Assembly: GCA_038239195.1 (NCBI GenBank)
Contig: JBBSEZ010000156.1
Location: 1-20,204, forward strand
Direction: 5' to 3'
Source of the DNA: JBBSEZ01 sp038239195
Lineage (GTDB): Bacteria; Planctomycetota; Planctomycetia; Gemmatales; Gemmataceae
Length of the DNA stretch: 20,204 nucleotides
This document shows positions 7,921-15,783 of the stretch, piece by piece. Numbering within the stretch: position 1 is the first letter of the stretch; each line of letters starts with the position of its first letter. The position numbers were made by a program, and so were the translations under genes. The notes beneath the pieces are model-generated. The model did not search any database. It was not told the DNA's origin and was given only the letters and a program-made list of their open reading frames with translations.

Positions 7921-9207
7921 TCAAATGACCGTCCCGTCGGGAACGATCGTCCCGCGCGGGATGCTGACGATGCCGTCGCGGATGACGTAGTTGTCGCCCT
8001 CGTCGTTGAGGATGCCGCGCCGGTTGGTGATCTGGACGTCGCGGCCGATGCGGCACTCCTTGTCGAGGATGGCGCGCTCGATGACGGCGCCGTCGCCGAC
8101 GACGAGGTTGGGCACGCCGCGGGCGCGGTTGGCGGCGCGGTCGGCGTCGGTCTCGAAGCGGTCGGCGCCCAGGACGATGGTTTCGCGCAGGACGACGTTC
8201 TTGCCGATGCGGCTGCGGACGCCGATGACGCAGCGGTCGAGCTCGGCGCCGTCCTCGATGACGCAGCCATCGCTGATGAGGCACTGCTGGAGGTTGGCCC
8301 CGCCGATGCGCGAGGCGGGCAGGAAGCGCCCGCGCGTGTAGATGATGCCCTCCGGGCTGTGAAAGTCGAAGGGCGGGTTGTCGCTGGCCAGGGCGAGGTT
8401 GGCCTCGTGGTAGGCCTTCACCGTGCCGAGGTCCTCCCAGTAGCCGTCGAACAGGTGGGCGTGGAGGTGGTGGGTGCGGAGGCTGCGCGGGAAGACTTCC
8501 TTGCCGAAGTCGGTGGCCAGGGGGCGGACGTTGAGCATGTCGAGCAGGGCCTTGCGCGTGAAGACGTAGATGCCCATGCTCGCCAGGAACGGGCGGTTGT
8601 TGCAGCGGATGCCGCGTCGCTCGATCCATTCCTCGGGGGTGCGCGCCGAGTCGATCGCCTCATCGGTCTGCGGTTTCTCGACGAACCCGGCGATGCGGCC
8701 CGTCTCGTCGAGTTGCACCACGCCCAGGCCGGGCACCTGGTCGCGCGGCACGGGGAGGACGGCGAGGGTGGCGTCCGCCCGCGACTCGCGGTGCGTGCGC
8801 AACAGCTGGCCGAAGTCCATCCGGTAGAGCTGATCGCCGGAGAGGATCATCACCTGCTGGCAGGAGTCTTCGAGGACGTAGCGCACCTGCTGGCGGACGG
8901 CGTCGGCGGTACCCTGATACCAGTCGGTTGCCTCGTTGGTCTGCTGGGCGGCGAGCACCTCGACGAACCCGCGGCTGAACGGGTCGAACTTGTAGGTGTT
9001 GGAGATGTGCCGATGCAGGCTGACCGAGAGGAACTGAGTCAGCACGTAGATGCGCTGGAGCCCGCTGTTGATGCAGTTGCTGATCGGGATGTCGATCAGC
9101 CGATACTTGCCGGCGACCGGCACCGCGGGCTTGCTGCGCAGCTGCGTGAGAGGGTAGAGCCGGGTGCCTCGCCCGCCCCCGAGGATGAGGCTGAGAACGT
9201 CTTGCAT
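7921..9207 (-). CDS. glgC: Glucose-1-phosphate adenylyltransferase (ADP-glucose pyrophosphorylase)
   Basis: The enzyme makes ADP-glucose and pyrophosphate from ATP and glucose 1-phosphate, the committed step of bacterial glycogen synthesis in the cytoplasm. The 428-residue protein has the usual length. The N-terminal nucleotidyltransferase domain carries GGGRGTRLYPLT (10-21), WYQGTADAVRQ (97-106), LSGDQLYRMDFG (122-133), GFVEKP (174-179) and YWEDLGTV (256-263). The C-terminal part (about 290-428) is a left-handed beta-helix with isoleucine-patch repeats such as ISDGCVIEDGAELDRCVIG. The ATG at 9207 is preceded by GAGAGG at a good distance; an upstream in-frame start adds 22 unlike residues. 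The gene is 168 nt downstream of the protoporphyrinogen oxidase gene on the same strand; no other glycogen genes are in the window. Confidence 0.95.
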   Translation of the reverse strand: MQDVLSLILGGGRGTRLYPLTQLRSKPAVPVAGKYRLIDIPISNCINSGLQRIYVLTQFLSVSLHRHISNTYKFDPFSRGFVEVLAAQQTNEATDWYQGTADAVRQQVRYVLEDSCQQVMILSGDQLYRMDFGQLLRTHRESRADATLAVLPVPRDQVPGLGVVQLDETGRIAGFVEKPQTDEAIDSARTPEEWIERRGIRCNNRPFLASMGIYVFTRKALLDMLNVRPLATDFGKEVFPRSLRTHHLHAHLFDGYWEDLGTVKAYHEANLALASDNPPFDFHSPEGIIYTRGRFLPASRIGGANLQQCLISDGCVIEDGAELDRCVIGVRSRIGKNVVLRETIVLGADRFETDADRAANRARGVPNLVVGDGAVIERAILDKECRIGRDVQITNRRGILNDEGDNYVIRDGIVSIPRGTIVPDGTVI

Positions 9208-9375
9208 GAGCGCCTCTCTGAATCGTTGCTCGCCCGAAGAACCGGAGCAAACCGGCCGCCACTCTTCGCACATGCTACCACGTGGCGCCGGCGCTTGCGA
9301 AAGAGCATTTAATGAGGAAATCGCCCTCGTGGGAAGGACGGTGCAGCGAGCATGGGTCGTTCCGCCGGGCGCGCC
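9208..9375. other. Spacer between the porphyrin oxidase gene and glgC
   Basis: The 168-bp spacer is long enough to hold a separate glgC promoter. It includes a CCACGTGG palindrome near 9280-9287 and a local AT-richer patch (ATTTAATGAGG, 9307-9317), but no -35/-10 pair good enough to call. Confidence 0.3.
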
Positions 9376-10731
9376 TCAGCGCAGGCTTGCCGCGAGGCGC
9401 TCCGCGAGGCGCTCCGCCTGCTCGACGCAATCGTTGAGGGCCACCCCACGGTAGGCGTTGCCCGCCAGGTAGAGCCCGGGCAAGGCAGCGGCGCGGCGGT
9501 CGATCCAGGCGACGCGCTCCAGGTGGCCGACGCGGTACTGCGGGATGGCCCGGTCCCAGCGGACGATCTGGTGAAAGACCGGCGCCGCCCGGACACGTAG
9601 GGCCTGCGCCAGTTCGGCTCGCACGGCGCCGAGAAGCCGGTCGTCCGGCCAATCGACGATCTCCGGGCGGTTCCAGCCGCCGCACATGGCGCGTAGCAAC
9701 ACCATGCCGGGAGGGGCGCGCTCGGGAAAGATCGACGAGCACCACTGCACGCCCAGCACGTCGCGCCGCGTGCGCTGGGGCGACAGGTAGCCGAAGCCGT
9801 CGAGGGAGCGGCCCACGTCGCCGGCCCGGTAACCCAGGGCCACGACCGCCACGCGATTGTAGGGAATGCCGGCGATCTTCTCGGCCAGATCGGGCGCCTC
9901 GTCGGCAAGCAGTTCGGCCTGCCGATGCGCGGGGCAGGCGAGCACGACGGCGTCGGCGGCCCACGTCTCCTTGCCGGTGCAAGCGACGTCCCAGCCGCGC
10001 TCGTTTCGGCGCACGCCCCGGACGGAGATGCCGGTGAGAGGGGGCGTGCGCAGGGCCCGGCGCAGCCCTTCGACCAGGGCACCAAGCCCTTCGCGGAACG
10101 ACCACGTGGTCCCGGCGCGCCGGGTTGGGGCCCCACGGCGCGCGTGGGCCATGCCCTTGAGGACGCTCCCGTGCTCGCGCTCGAAGGCGGCCAGGCGCGG
10201 GAACGATGCCTCGATGCTGAGCAGTTTCGGGTCGCCCGCGTAGATGCCGGTGACGAAGGCGTCCGCCAGGGTGGACGCCACCTCGCTGCCGACGCGGCGG
10301 CGGGCGAACGAGTCGATCGACTCGTCGGTGGTCCCCTTGCGGGGTGGGCGGAAGCGCTCGGCGAGGAACTGGAGCTTGGCCACCCAGCTCACGACGTCGC
10401 TGCGGATAAAAGAGAGAAAGGAGGTCGGCAACAGGCGCAGCCGGCCGTCGAGGAGCAGGAAGCGGTTGCGCCCGGCCGCCTCGCTGGCCGGCACGAGCCG
10501 GTCGGCCAGCCCGAGCGCCCGGCACAGGTCGAGGGTTGCCGGCTTGTTGTCGAGAAAGCCGTTGGGCCCGGCCTCGACGCGGAAGCCATCGCGCTCGAGA
10601 GTGTCGATGGCCCCGCCCAGACGGGGGCGCTCCTCGAGGACGAGTACTTCCGCGTCGGGGGCCATCCGTTCGAGGCGATACGCGAGGGCCAGCCCGGAGA
10701 TGCCGCCGCCGACGATGAGGACGCGAGGCAT
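9376..10731 (-). CDS. hemG: Oxygen-dependent protoporphyrinogen/coproporphyrinogen oxidase, FAD-dependent
   Basis: This is the FAD-dependent oxidase of the HemY/PPOX type (also named hemY, pgoX or cgoX). It removes six electrons from the porphyrinogen ring in late haem synthesis, with O2 as acceptor. The 451-residue length is normal. The N-terminal dinucleotide-binding site RVLIVGGGISGLALAYRLE (3-21) is followed by the acidic strand end and LGG motif (VLEERPRLGGAID, 31-43) and by the EAGPNGFL signature (53-60). The C-terminal FAD motif is LYLAGNAYRGVALNDCVEQA. The ATG at 10731 has GGAGG immediately upstream; the in-frame start at 10764 adds 11 residues ahead of the Rossmann strand. From sequence alone I cannot tell whether it uses protoporphyrinogen or coproporphyrinogen. 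No other haem gene is adjacent. Confidence 0.92.
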   Translation of the reverse strand: MPRVLIVGGGISGLALAYRLERMAPDAEVLVLEERPRLGGAIDTLERDGFRVEAGPNGFLDNKPATLDLCRALGLADRLVPASEAAGRNRFLLLDGRLRLLPTSFLSFIRSDVVSWVAKLQFLAERFRPPRKGTTDESIDSFARRRVGSEVASTLADAFVTGIYAGDPKLLSIEASFPRLAAFEREHGSVLKGMAHARRGAPTRRAGTTWSFREGLGALVEGLRRALRTPPLTGISVRGVRRNERGWDVACTGKETWAADAVVLACPAHRQAELLADEAPDLAEKIAGIPYNRVAVVALGYRAGDVGRSLDGFGYLSPQRTRRDVLGVQWCSSIFPERAPPGMVLLRAMCGGWNRPEIVDWPDDRLLGAVRAELAQALRVRAAPVFHQIVRWDRAIPQYRVGHLERVAWIDRRAAALPGLYLAGNAYRGVALNDCVEQAERLAERLAASLR

Positions 10732-10808
10732 GGGCCCTCCCACCAGAGCGAACTTGACGCCCAACGCCCAGACCGCCGGCGTTTGCCGCCGACGATCGAT
10801 GAATCGGT

Positions 10809-10842
10809 CCCCTGGAGGACGGTTAAAACCGTCCTCCAGGGG
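10809..10842. repeat. Perfect 16-bp palindromic hairpin
   Basis: The arms 10809-10824 and 10827-10842 are exact reverse complements around an AA centre, with AACCGTCC/GGACGGTT at the core. The element lies about 80 nt upstream of the haem oxidase start and 142 nt after the WD40 gene stop. It could be a REP-like palindrome, a bidirectional terminator or an operator. The rest of the 10732-10983 gap shows no convincing gene. Confidence 0.8.
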
Positions 10843-10983
10843 CCGACCTCCGGGAGCTTATACCCTTCTTCTCCATCCTGAACGGCGCAGCCTCGACCGC
10901 GATCCGTGCCGGAAGGGAGGTGGACAGGTCTACGAGCAATCCACCCCCAGAAGCGCGCTTGCATGCGGACAGGCCAGAAGCCG

Positions 10984-12096
10984 TCACTTCTTCGGCTTCG
11001 GGGCCAGCGGGAGTGGGGCGATATACCACATCTGAATGGTGGGCTCGCGCGCCGAGGTGCGGAGAGGCCCCCCTATGGTGAATAGCGTGGTGCCCTCCGG
11101 CGCCAGCGCGAAATCTCTGATGTTCCCGAAGTCTTTGTTCAGTTCCCGAGGGGTAAGCGGGGCCGGGCGCCGCATCAGGTAGCCCCCGCGCGCCTCCCGG
11201 CTGACCTGCCAGTCCCAGACCTCCAACCCATACCGAGGCCCCGCGGCGGCGGCCACGAGCGTCCTCCCGTCGGGCGTGAACGCCAGCGAGGTGGCCCCGG
11301 GCTGGAGCATGACGGGGGCGCGCTTCTTCTCGCGCTCTTCGGCACGGTCGAAGACCCACAGACGCCGGTCCTCGCCCGCGCAGGCGCACCACTTGCCGTC
11401 GGCGGAGATGGCCACGGCGGTGATTTTGTCGAGGTGCTCGTGCAGCCGGGAGGCGAGCTTGCGGGTGCGCAAGTCCCACACGCACAACGAGCCGTCGCGT
11501 CCCGCGGTCAGCAGCCAGCGCCCGTCCCGCGAGACGGTCAGCAAGGTCGGCTGGTGCTTGCCCTCGATGGTGCCGACGCGCTTGCCCGTCTCGATGTCGA
11601 ACAGGGCCGCCACCTCGCGCGCGCCGCCCAGCAGCAAGGTCTTGTTGTCGAGGATGGCGCAGGTCTTGTCGGGCCACCACCCCCTCACCGGCCGCCGGAG
11701 CCGGATGATGCGCTCCTGATCCCCCGACCTCACGCCCCAAACGTGCGCAACTGCTTCAAACACGGGTGAGGGACCGCGCACGTTCATGCCGTGGAACGCG
11801 ACAAGCCTTTTCCCGTCCGGGGTGAACGCCAGGGAACAGACCGGGCCGACTCCCCCCGTGGGAATGCGGCTCACCTCCTTGCCCGTCTTGCGGTCCCAGA
11901 GGTAGATGTTGCGATTGCCGAATACCGCCACGGTCATCCCATCATGGGAAATGGCAATCGTGTCAGCCCGCCCCTTCTTGAGCACTTGCCATGCCGGATC
12001 GACCAGGTTCTGCACGTCGGCGGGCCCTGCCGCAGTCAGGTGCGCGGCGAGCGCCAGCACGAGCCCGCACGCCACGCAGGTTCGGGTTTGGATCAC
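10984..12096 (-). CDS. Secreted or periplasmic WD40 beta-propeller protein
   Basis: The 370-residue product probably starts at the GTG at 12096, because AAAGGAG stands 7 nt upstream; the ATG at 12129 would place that ribosome site inside the gene. It opens with a signal peptide (hydrophobic core about residues 8-22, likely cleavage near TAAG). The rest forms about seven WD40-like blades. Clear ones are YLWDRKTGKEV, AHVWGVRSGD, ALFDIETGKRV, LCVWDLRTRKL, LWVFDRAEE, LEVWDWQVS and IQMWYIAPL, most with an upstream S/T-x-DG-x turn. One seven-bladed propeller fills the chain, so it is likely a protein-binding scaffold outside the cytoplasm. No catalytic motif is visible. It ends in a basic, proline-rich tail (APKPKK). 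Its partner is unknown. Confidence 0.85.
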   Translation of the reverse strand: MIQTRTCVACGLVLALAAHLTAAGPADVQNLVDPAWQVLKKGRADTIAISHDGMTVAVFGNRNIYLWDRKTGKEVSRIPTGGVGPVCSLAFTPDGKRLVAFHGMNVRGPSPVFEAVAHVWGVRSGDQERIIRLRRPVRGWWPDKTCAILDNKTLLLGGAREVAALFDIETGKRVGTIEGKHQPTLLTVSRDGRWLLTAGRDGSLCVWDLRTRKLASRLHEHLDKITAVAISADGKWCACAGEDRRLWVFDRAEEREKKRAPVMLQPGATSLAFTPDGRTLVAAAAGPRYGLEVWDWQVSREARGGYLMRRPAPLTPRELNKDFGNIRDFALAPEGTTLFTIGGPLRTSAREPTIQMWYIAPLPLAPKPKK

Positions 12097-12103
12097 GGGA
12101 CAA

Positions 12104-12110
12104 CTCCTTT
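12104..12110 (-). promoter_or_regulatory. Ribosome binding site that sets a GTG start
   Basis: AAAGGAG on the minus strand is followed by 7 nt and then GTG (12096-12094). It is the strongest Shine-Dalgarno match near the gene and decides for the GTG over the upstream ATG at 12129. Confidence 0.7.
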
Positions 12111-12270
12111 GTTTTGTGCCCTGGGCCATCCTACCCTGAGCGCATTCACAGGTTACAAGCCTCGATCACATGCAGCGGGGAAACCATCCCCGAAGAGCGC
12201 TCTAGAACCGGCGCCCCTTCGGGAAGAAGGTAATTGGTGAAGGGGCCTGTCGAGGGCGCGAACCATCGAT

Positions 12271-12402
12271 GGTGACTCCATCAGGCTTCCGGTCGTAACA
12301 AGGGAGACATAGGCAGTCTGGGCAAGACGATTTCCGTAACTCTGCGTAGCTTGGGAAAGATGGATGGGAACTTGGCCGCAACGGAAGCCTGATGGAGTCA
12401 CC
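12271..12402. mobile_element. Possible MITE-like element with 21-bp perfect inverted ends
   Basis: The arms 12271-12291 and 12382-12402 are perfect reverse complements (GGTGACTCCATCAGGCTTCCG and its complement would be 21 bp; the first ten bases are GGTGACTCCA). They enclose 90 bp without a clear gene. A T/A pair extends the match by one base. No target-site duplication is obvious. The arms could be ends of a lost insertion sequence or a non-autonomous element, or the stem of a structured RNA in the leader of the WD40 gene. A 12-bp palindrome, ACCATCGATGGT, overlaps the left end (12262-12273). The remaining 12111-12270 stretch shows no gene. Confidence 0.5.
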
Positions 12403-12420
12403 ACCGAACCGTCAGGGCAC

Positions 12421-12540
12421 TGCTTGCGGGCCAAAACGACGTCGCCGGGTTAGAAGAGGACGGCCCAGCCAACCCGGTCGGGCACCATGAAGCTGCCCCT
12501 GGATTCGGCCTGGATCAGCGTTTTGGCCACCTGGGCGGTG
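12421..12540 (-). pseudogene. Remnant of a surface-protein C-terminal module
   Basis: Translated on the minus strand, this piece reads SRGSFMVPDRVGWAVLF, then a TAA stop (12450-12452), then PGDVVLARKQ. It matches the VGGFNVPGPTGWDVLYPGG and VILVRSQ stretch of the neighbouring 839-residue surface protein. It has no start codon, an internal stop, and its 3' side abuts the inverted repeat at 12402. It is best read as the decayed end of a paralogous surface-protein gene. Confidence 0.6.
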
Positions 12541-12580
12541 AGAGGCCCTGTCGGGCTTAGCGGTGGCCGAAACGCTGATC
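12513..12580. repeat. Long hairpin with nested stem-loop
   Basis: The arms 12513-12531 and 12562-12580 pair over 19 bp with a single T/C difference that still allows a G-U pair on the plus-strand transcript. The 30-nt loop contains its own stem, AGGCCC with GGGCTT (tetraloop TGTC). It lies about 85 nt beyond the stop of the 839-residue surface protein gene, so it may shape that transcript's 3' end. No T-run follows on either side. Confidence 0.6.
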
Positions 12581-12665
12581 GACTGCGGTGTTAGGCGGTT
12601 GGGCCTGGGCGCCTCTTGCCCAGATGTCCGCCGCCAGAACAGGTGGCAGCGGCGGGCCGATTGCG

Positions 12666-15185
12666 TCATCCCCAGACCGTTTGCGTCAGGGGCCAGGACG
12701 TGCTGCTGTCAAAGGTCGAGTCGCCGCTGTAGACGGCGGTGATCTGGTGGTTGCCCAGGGCTAGCGAAGACGTAGTGAAGCTCGCGGTAGTCCCCATCAT
12801 CCCGGGCACCAGGCTAACCGTGCCCAGCAAAGTCGTCCCGTCGTAGAAGCTGATCGTGCCTGTGGGACTCCCGACCATACCGCCCGAGACCGTCGCCGTG
12901 AAGGTGACCGCCTGCCCCGGCGCGGAGTAGCCCTGGCTGGAGGAGGCCCAGGTCATGGTGGCCTCCTGCTGAACCATCTGGTCCACAGGCGAGGACGTGC
13001 TGGCGAGGAAAGTAGAGTCGCCGCTGTAGACGGCGGTGATCTGGTGGTCGCCCAGAGCCAGCGCCGACGTGGTGAAACTGGCGGTGGCCCCCATCATCCC
13101 GGGCGTCAGGGTGACCGTGCCCAGCAGGGTGGCGCCGTCGTAGAAGCTGACCGTCCCCGTCGGGCTCCCGACCATGCTCCCGGAGACCGTCGCCGTGAAG
13201 GTGACCGCCTGCCCGAGCACCGAGTCGTTCTGGCTAGTCGCCACGACGACGTTTTTCTGACTGCGGACCAAAATGACGCCGCCACCGGGGTAGAGCACGT
13301 CCCAGCCGGTAGGGCCCGGCACGTTGAAGCCGCCCACCAATCCGCTCCTCGCCGCGACGACGCTTCTCTGAAGGCCCATCGCTGGCGCGTACCCGCCGAG
13401 CAACTGAACCTGGAGAGACCCAGCGATCGTCGCCTTCCCGGCGACCCGGAGCAGGCCCCAGGAATTGGCGTCCGCGGCAGACACCCGGAGGGTGGCGTCG
13501 GCGCCTTGTCGGTAGTCGCTGTTGATCGCGAGGGTGTTCCAAGTGTCTCCGCCGACCTGGACCACGCCAGCAGAGTTCACCAGCACTCCGGTGACCGTGC
13601 CCCCTCCCCGGAGCGTCCCTCCGCTGAGCAGGTAGGTCTGGGGCGTTATCATGTCGCTGTTCGTGAGGTCCATCGTGCCGCCGGCCAGGTCCACCCACCC
13701 GCCGACGTCTTGCGTGAGGCCCTTGGCGAATTGCATGGTTCGCCCGTTGAACAGGATGTCCCCGGCCGTCCAGATCGGGATGTCGAACATCGTCGAGCCG
13801 GCCCCGGCGGTCTTGCTCAACTGACCGCGGGTCGGGCCGTTCTCGTTCCGGAACTGCGAGTTGCCGTCGGTGTCCTTCATCGTCACCGTATCAACCTTGA
13901 CCTCGAACAACGCCCGGTTCGAGATGGTCGAGTCGGTCAAATCGATGTTGCCGCCGTCCCAGACCGTCGCCGAGGAGAGGATTAAGACGGCGTTGGTCAG
14001 GGTCTTGGGGGGGGGCGGGCCCAGCCCCCCAGTCGAGAGCGATGCGCCGGCCATGACCGTGACGCCGATGTTTCGGAAGCCACCCCGCGTCCAGGTGAGG
14101 CCCGCGTTCGTGGTCAGCGTGCTCACGGCCGCACCCTGGCCCTCGATAGAGCCGGTCAGCGACAGGGCACAGTTGATCTGGAGGGCCTGGTTGGCCGGCA
14201 CCAGCAGCCTACCTGAAACCACCAACTGCCCACCTCCGGTAAACGTTGTCCCGGCGTTGCAGAGGGCGGAGGTTCCGACATCGAGGGTGGCGCCTGCGTC
14301 GATGAGGATTGGGGCCGCAAACGAGTTGGTGCCGAGGGACAGGGTGACCGCACCCGATTTTGCCTCGAACGGCGCCGCCTGGGGAGGGGCCACCAACTGC
14401 GTGAAGTTGCACTCCAACAGGAGGTCGTTGCCCGGCGCCAAGTCCGCCGTGAACGCGCCCGCGTTCACGAAGGAGCCAGAACCGGCCATTCGCTTGTCAG
14501 ACGGGAGGACGAGGAACTGGTTATTGTTCTGAATGCTCGGGGAGTTGAACAGGGTGATCTGGCCAGCCGCCCACGTTGTGGTCCCGTTGTTCGTCAGCGT
14601 GCTGCCATCAAGCGTGGTGGGCGCCGCGATGCTGAGCGAGGAACCGGTCGCGATCAGGCATGACGCGATGCTCACGGTGGTGGGCGCCGAGACGTTCATG
14701 AAGCCCGGGTCGGGCCCAACGGTGAGGACGTTCAGGCCGCCCGCCCCCGACAACGTCCCACCGCCCGCAGCGAAGTGGCGAGTCGTGAGTGTGTTGCCGG
14801 CGGCGACGGTGATCGTCGGCTCGAATTGGTTCAGGTCCACCACGGTGAGGTTGCACTGGATGCTCAACTGGCCCTGGTAGACCGGGCTCAAGGTAATCCC
14901 CTGCATCGTGAAGCCAATGGCGCCCAGCCCAGCGTCGGCAATGGCGTCCTTGTTTGGGGCCGGCCCATTCGCGCCATCGAAGAGGACCGTATCACCGGGA
15001 GTCGGGGTGACGCCTTCCAGGTAGTTCATCGGCGAACTCATGAAGGAGTCAGCCGCTCCCCCGTCCCAGTGGAGCATGATGGCGGGCAGGATGCGCTCCC
15101 CCAGTCTCTCGACCCAAGGCAAGGCGTACTTCGGCCCTCTCGGGGCTCGCGCCTTCTTGAAGCGTTTCAGCAAACCCTTCAACAT
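12666..15185 (-). CDS. Large surface protein with LERLEDR-like N-terminus, beta-helix-like body and two Ig-like domains
   Basis: The 839-residue product starts at the ATG at 15185 (GGAG 6-7 nt upstream). In-frame sequence continues upstream to 15440 but looks non-coding and runs into an inverted repeat. The N-terminus is basic (LKGLLKRFKKARAPRG) and carries WVERLGERILPA (24-35), resembling the LERLEDR/LEPR-type leader of planctomycete surface proteins. The body (about 40-640) is rich in Gly, Thr, Ser and Asn with repeated beta-strand turns (GGTLSGAGG, GGTLRGGGTVTG), as in autotransporter-like beta-helices. The last 200 residues are two tandem Ig-like domains (VLGQAVTFTATVSG, GTVSFYDGATLLGTVTL, ALGDHQITAVYSGDSTF). 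It probably sits on the cell surface as a structural or adhesive protein. No anchor or sorting signal is obvious at the C-terminus. Confidence 0.82.
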   Translation of the reverse strand: MLKGLLKRFKKARAPRGPKYALPWVERLGERILPAIMLHWDGGAADSFMSSPMNYLEGVTPTPGDTVLFDGANGPAPNKDAIADAGLGAIGFTMQGITLSPVYQGQLSIQCNLTVVDLNQFEPTITVAAGNTLTTRHFAAGGGTLSGAGGLNVLTVGPDPGFMNVSAPTTVSIASCLIATGSSLSIAAPTTLDGSTLTNNGTTTWAAGQITLFNSPSIQNNNQFLVLPSDKRMAGSGSFVNAGAFTADLAPGNDLLLECNFTQLVAPPQAAPFEAKSGAVTLSLGTNSFAAPILIDAGATLDVGTSALCNAGTTFTGGGQLVVSGRLLVPANQALQINCALSLTGSIEGQGAAVSTLTTNAGLTWTRGGFRNIGVTVMAGASLSTGGLGPPPPKTLTNAVLILSSATVWDGGNIDLTDSTISNRALFEVKVDTVTMKDTDGNSQFRNENGPTRGQLSKTAGAGSTMFDIPIWTAGDILFNGRTMQFAKGLTQDVGGWVDLAGGTMDLTNSDMITPQTYLLSGGTLRGGGTVTGVLVNSAGVVQVGGDTWNTLAINSDYRQGADATLRVSAADANSWGLLRVAGKATIAGSLQVQLLGGYAPAMGLQRSVVAARSGLVGGFNVPGPTGWDVLYPGGGVILVRSQKNVVVATSQNDSVLGQAVTFTATVSGSMVGSPTGTVSFYDGATLLGTVTLTPGMMGATASFTTSALALGDHQITAVYSGDSTFLASTSSPVDQMVQQEATMTWASSSQGYSAPGQAVTFTATVSGGMVGSPTGTISFYDGTTLLGTVSLVPGMMGTTASFTTSSLALGNHQITAVYSGDSTFDSSTSWPLTQTVWG
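12718..13229 (-). repeat. Tandem duplication encoding two Ig-like domains (period 297 nt)
   Basis: The block beginning CCGCTGTAGACGGCGG at 12724 recurs at 13021, a shift of 297 nt (99 codons). By eye the two copies are about 85 percent identical over some 215 nt. The duplication stays in frame and explains the two nearly identical Ig-like domains. Confidence 0.9.
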
Positions 15186-15336
15186 CGATTCTCCAGAATA
15201 GAAGGAAGACGAGAGGAGCAACTTCCGGACCCGAGTTCTATCGGCAACGCTGCGCGAACGGCATCTGCTCCGCCGGTGTGGCGGGAGCCTGAGAACGCGA
15301 TTGCAGCCAAGAAGAACCCCGAACTTGAGCGTTCGG

Positions 15337-15469
15337 TAGTTTGGCAATGTTAGTTCAGTGGTTTGTACAGCAGCGTGAGGGTGCCCATCTTCCCCACGAC
15401 CCCGAACCTGGTGCAAAATGAGGCCAGAACTACTGTACAAACAGGTGAACTAACATTGTCGAAATACTA
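15337..15469. mobile_element. MITE-like inverted repeat, 133 bp
   Basis: The arms 15343-15373 and 15430-15460 form an imperfect terminal inverted repeat. CAATGTTAGTTCA is shared exactly, three mismatches follow, then GTTTGTACAG. The pairing can be extended outward to TAGT/ACTA (15337-15340 and 15466-15469) with a 2-nt bulge. About 55 bp lie between the arms, without a coding frame. It is upstream of the surface-protein gene and may carry its promoter or simply be a transposon remnant. No target duplication is clear. The 15186-15336 part of this gap shows no gene. Confidence 0.5.
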
Positions 15470-15694
15470 GGGGCCGGACGGGAGCGCGTCCAGGCAGGTT
15501 TCTTTGAAATCGCAGACCTGGCGGCCGGCGAGCGTTGTGATGCGGCGGTGCGACAGGAGATCGCCGACCCCCAGGCACCTGATGTCGCCCACCGCTGCTT
15601 CTCGTCCCTCCCCAAAGAGGGCCGCGCCGGGCCCGTCGATAACCTTGCGCCTCTCTGAGGATCGTGGGCTGGATACCGTCCCAATTTGACTGGC
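15467..15694 (-). pseudogene. Possible truncated gene remnant, family unknown
   Basis: One minus-strand frame is open for about 75 codons and ends at a TAG (15467-15469) that coincides with the outer end of the inverted repeat. It reads, in part, KVIDGPGAALFGEGRE and DIRCLGVGDLLSHRRITTL. Third codon positions are strongly G/C, as in real genes here, and the composition looks protein-like. No convincing start or ribosome site is seen upstream, and the frame becomes poor beyond about 15700. It may be the 3' end of a gene cut by the neighbouring element. I see nothing in 15695-15783. Confidence 0.3.
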
Positions 15695-15783
15695 CCACGC
15701 AGGATTACAGTGCCGTCCTGGGAACCCGGAAGGATGGTTTGAATAACTGTCCTACGGGTAAGTGCCTCCGCGGTGCGCCACCG

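Noticed and set aside
7280..8629. 449-residue minus-strand open frame
   Set aside because: It is out of frame with glgC and antisense to the kinase tail, and is Arg/Pro-rich without motifs.
8359..10881. Two plus-strand open frames of about 317 residues (8359-9312 and 9925-10881)
   Set aside because: They lie antisense to glgC and the haem oxidase gene, both of which have full motif support.
15343..15460. Integron attC site
   Set aside because: The GTTAGTT and AACTAAC blocks are in the opposite order from an attC site and do not fit GTTRRRY; no integrase gene is seen.
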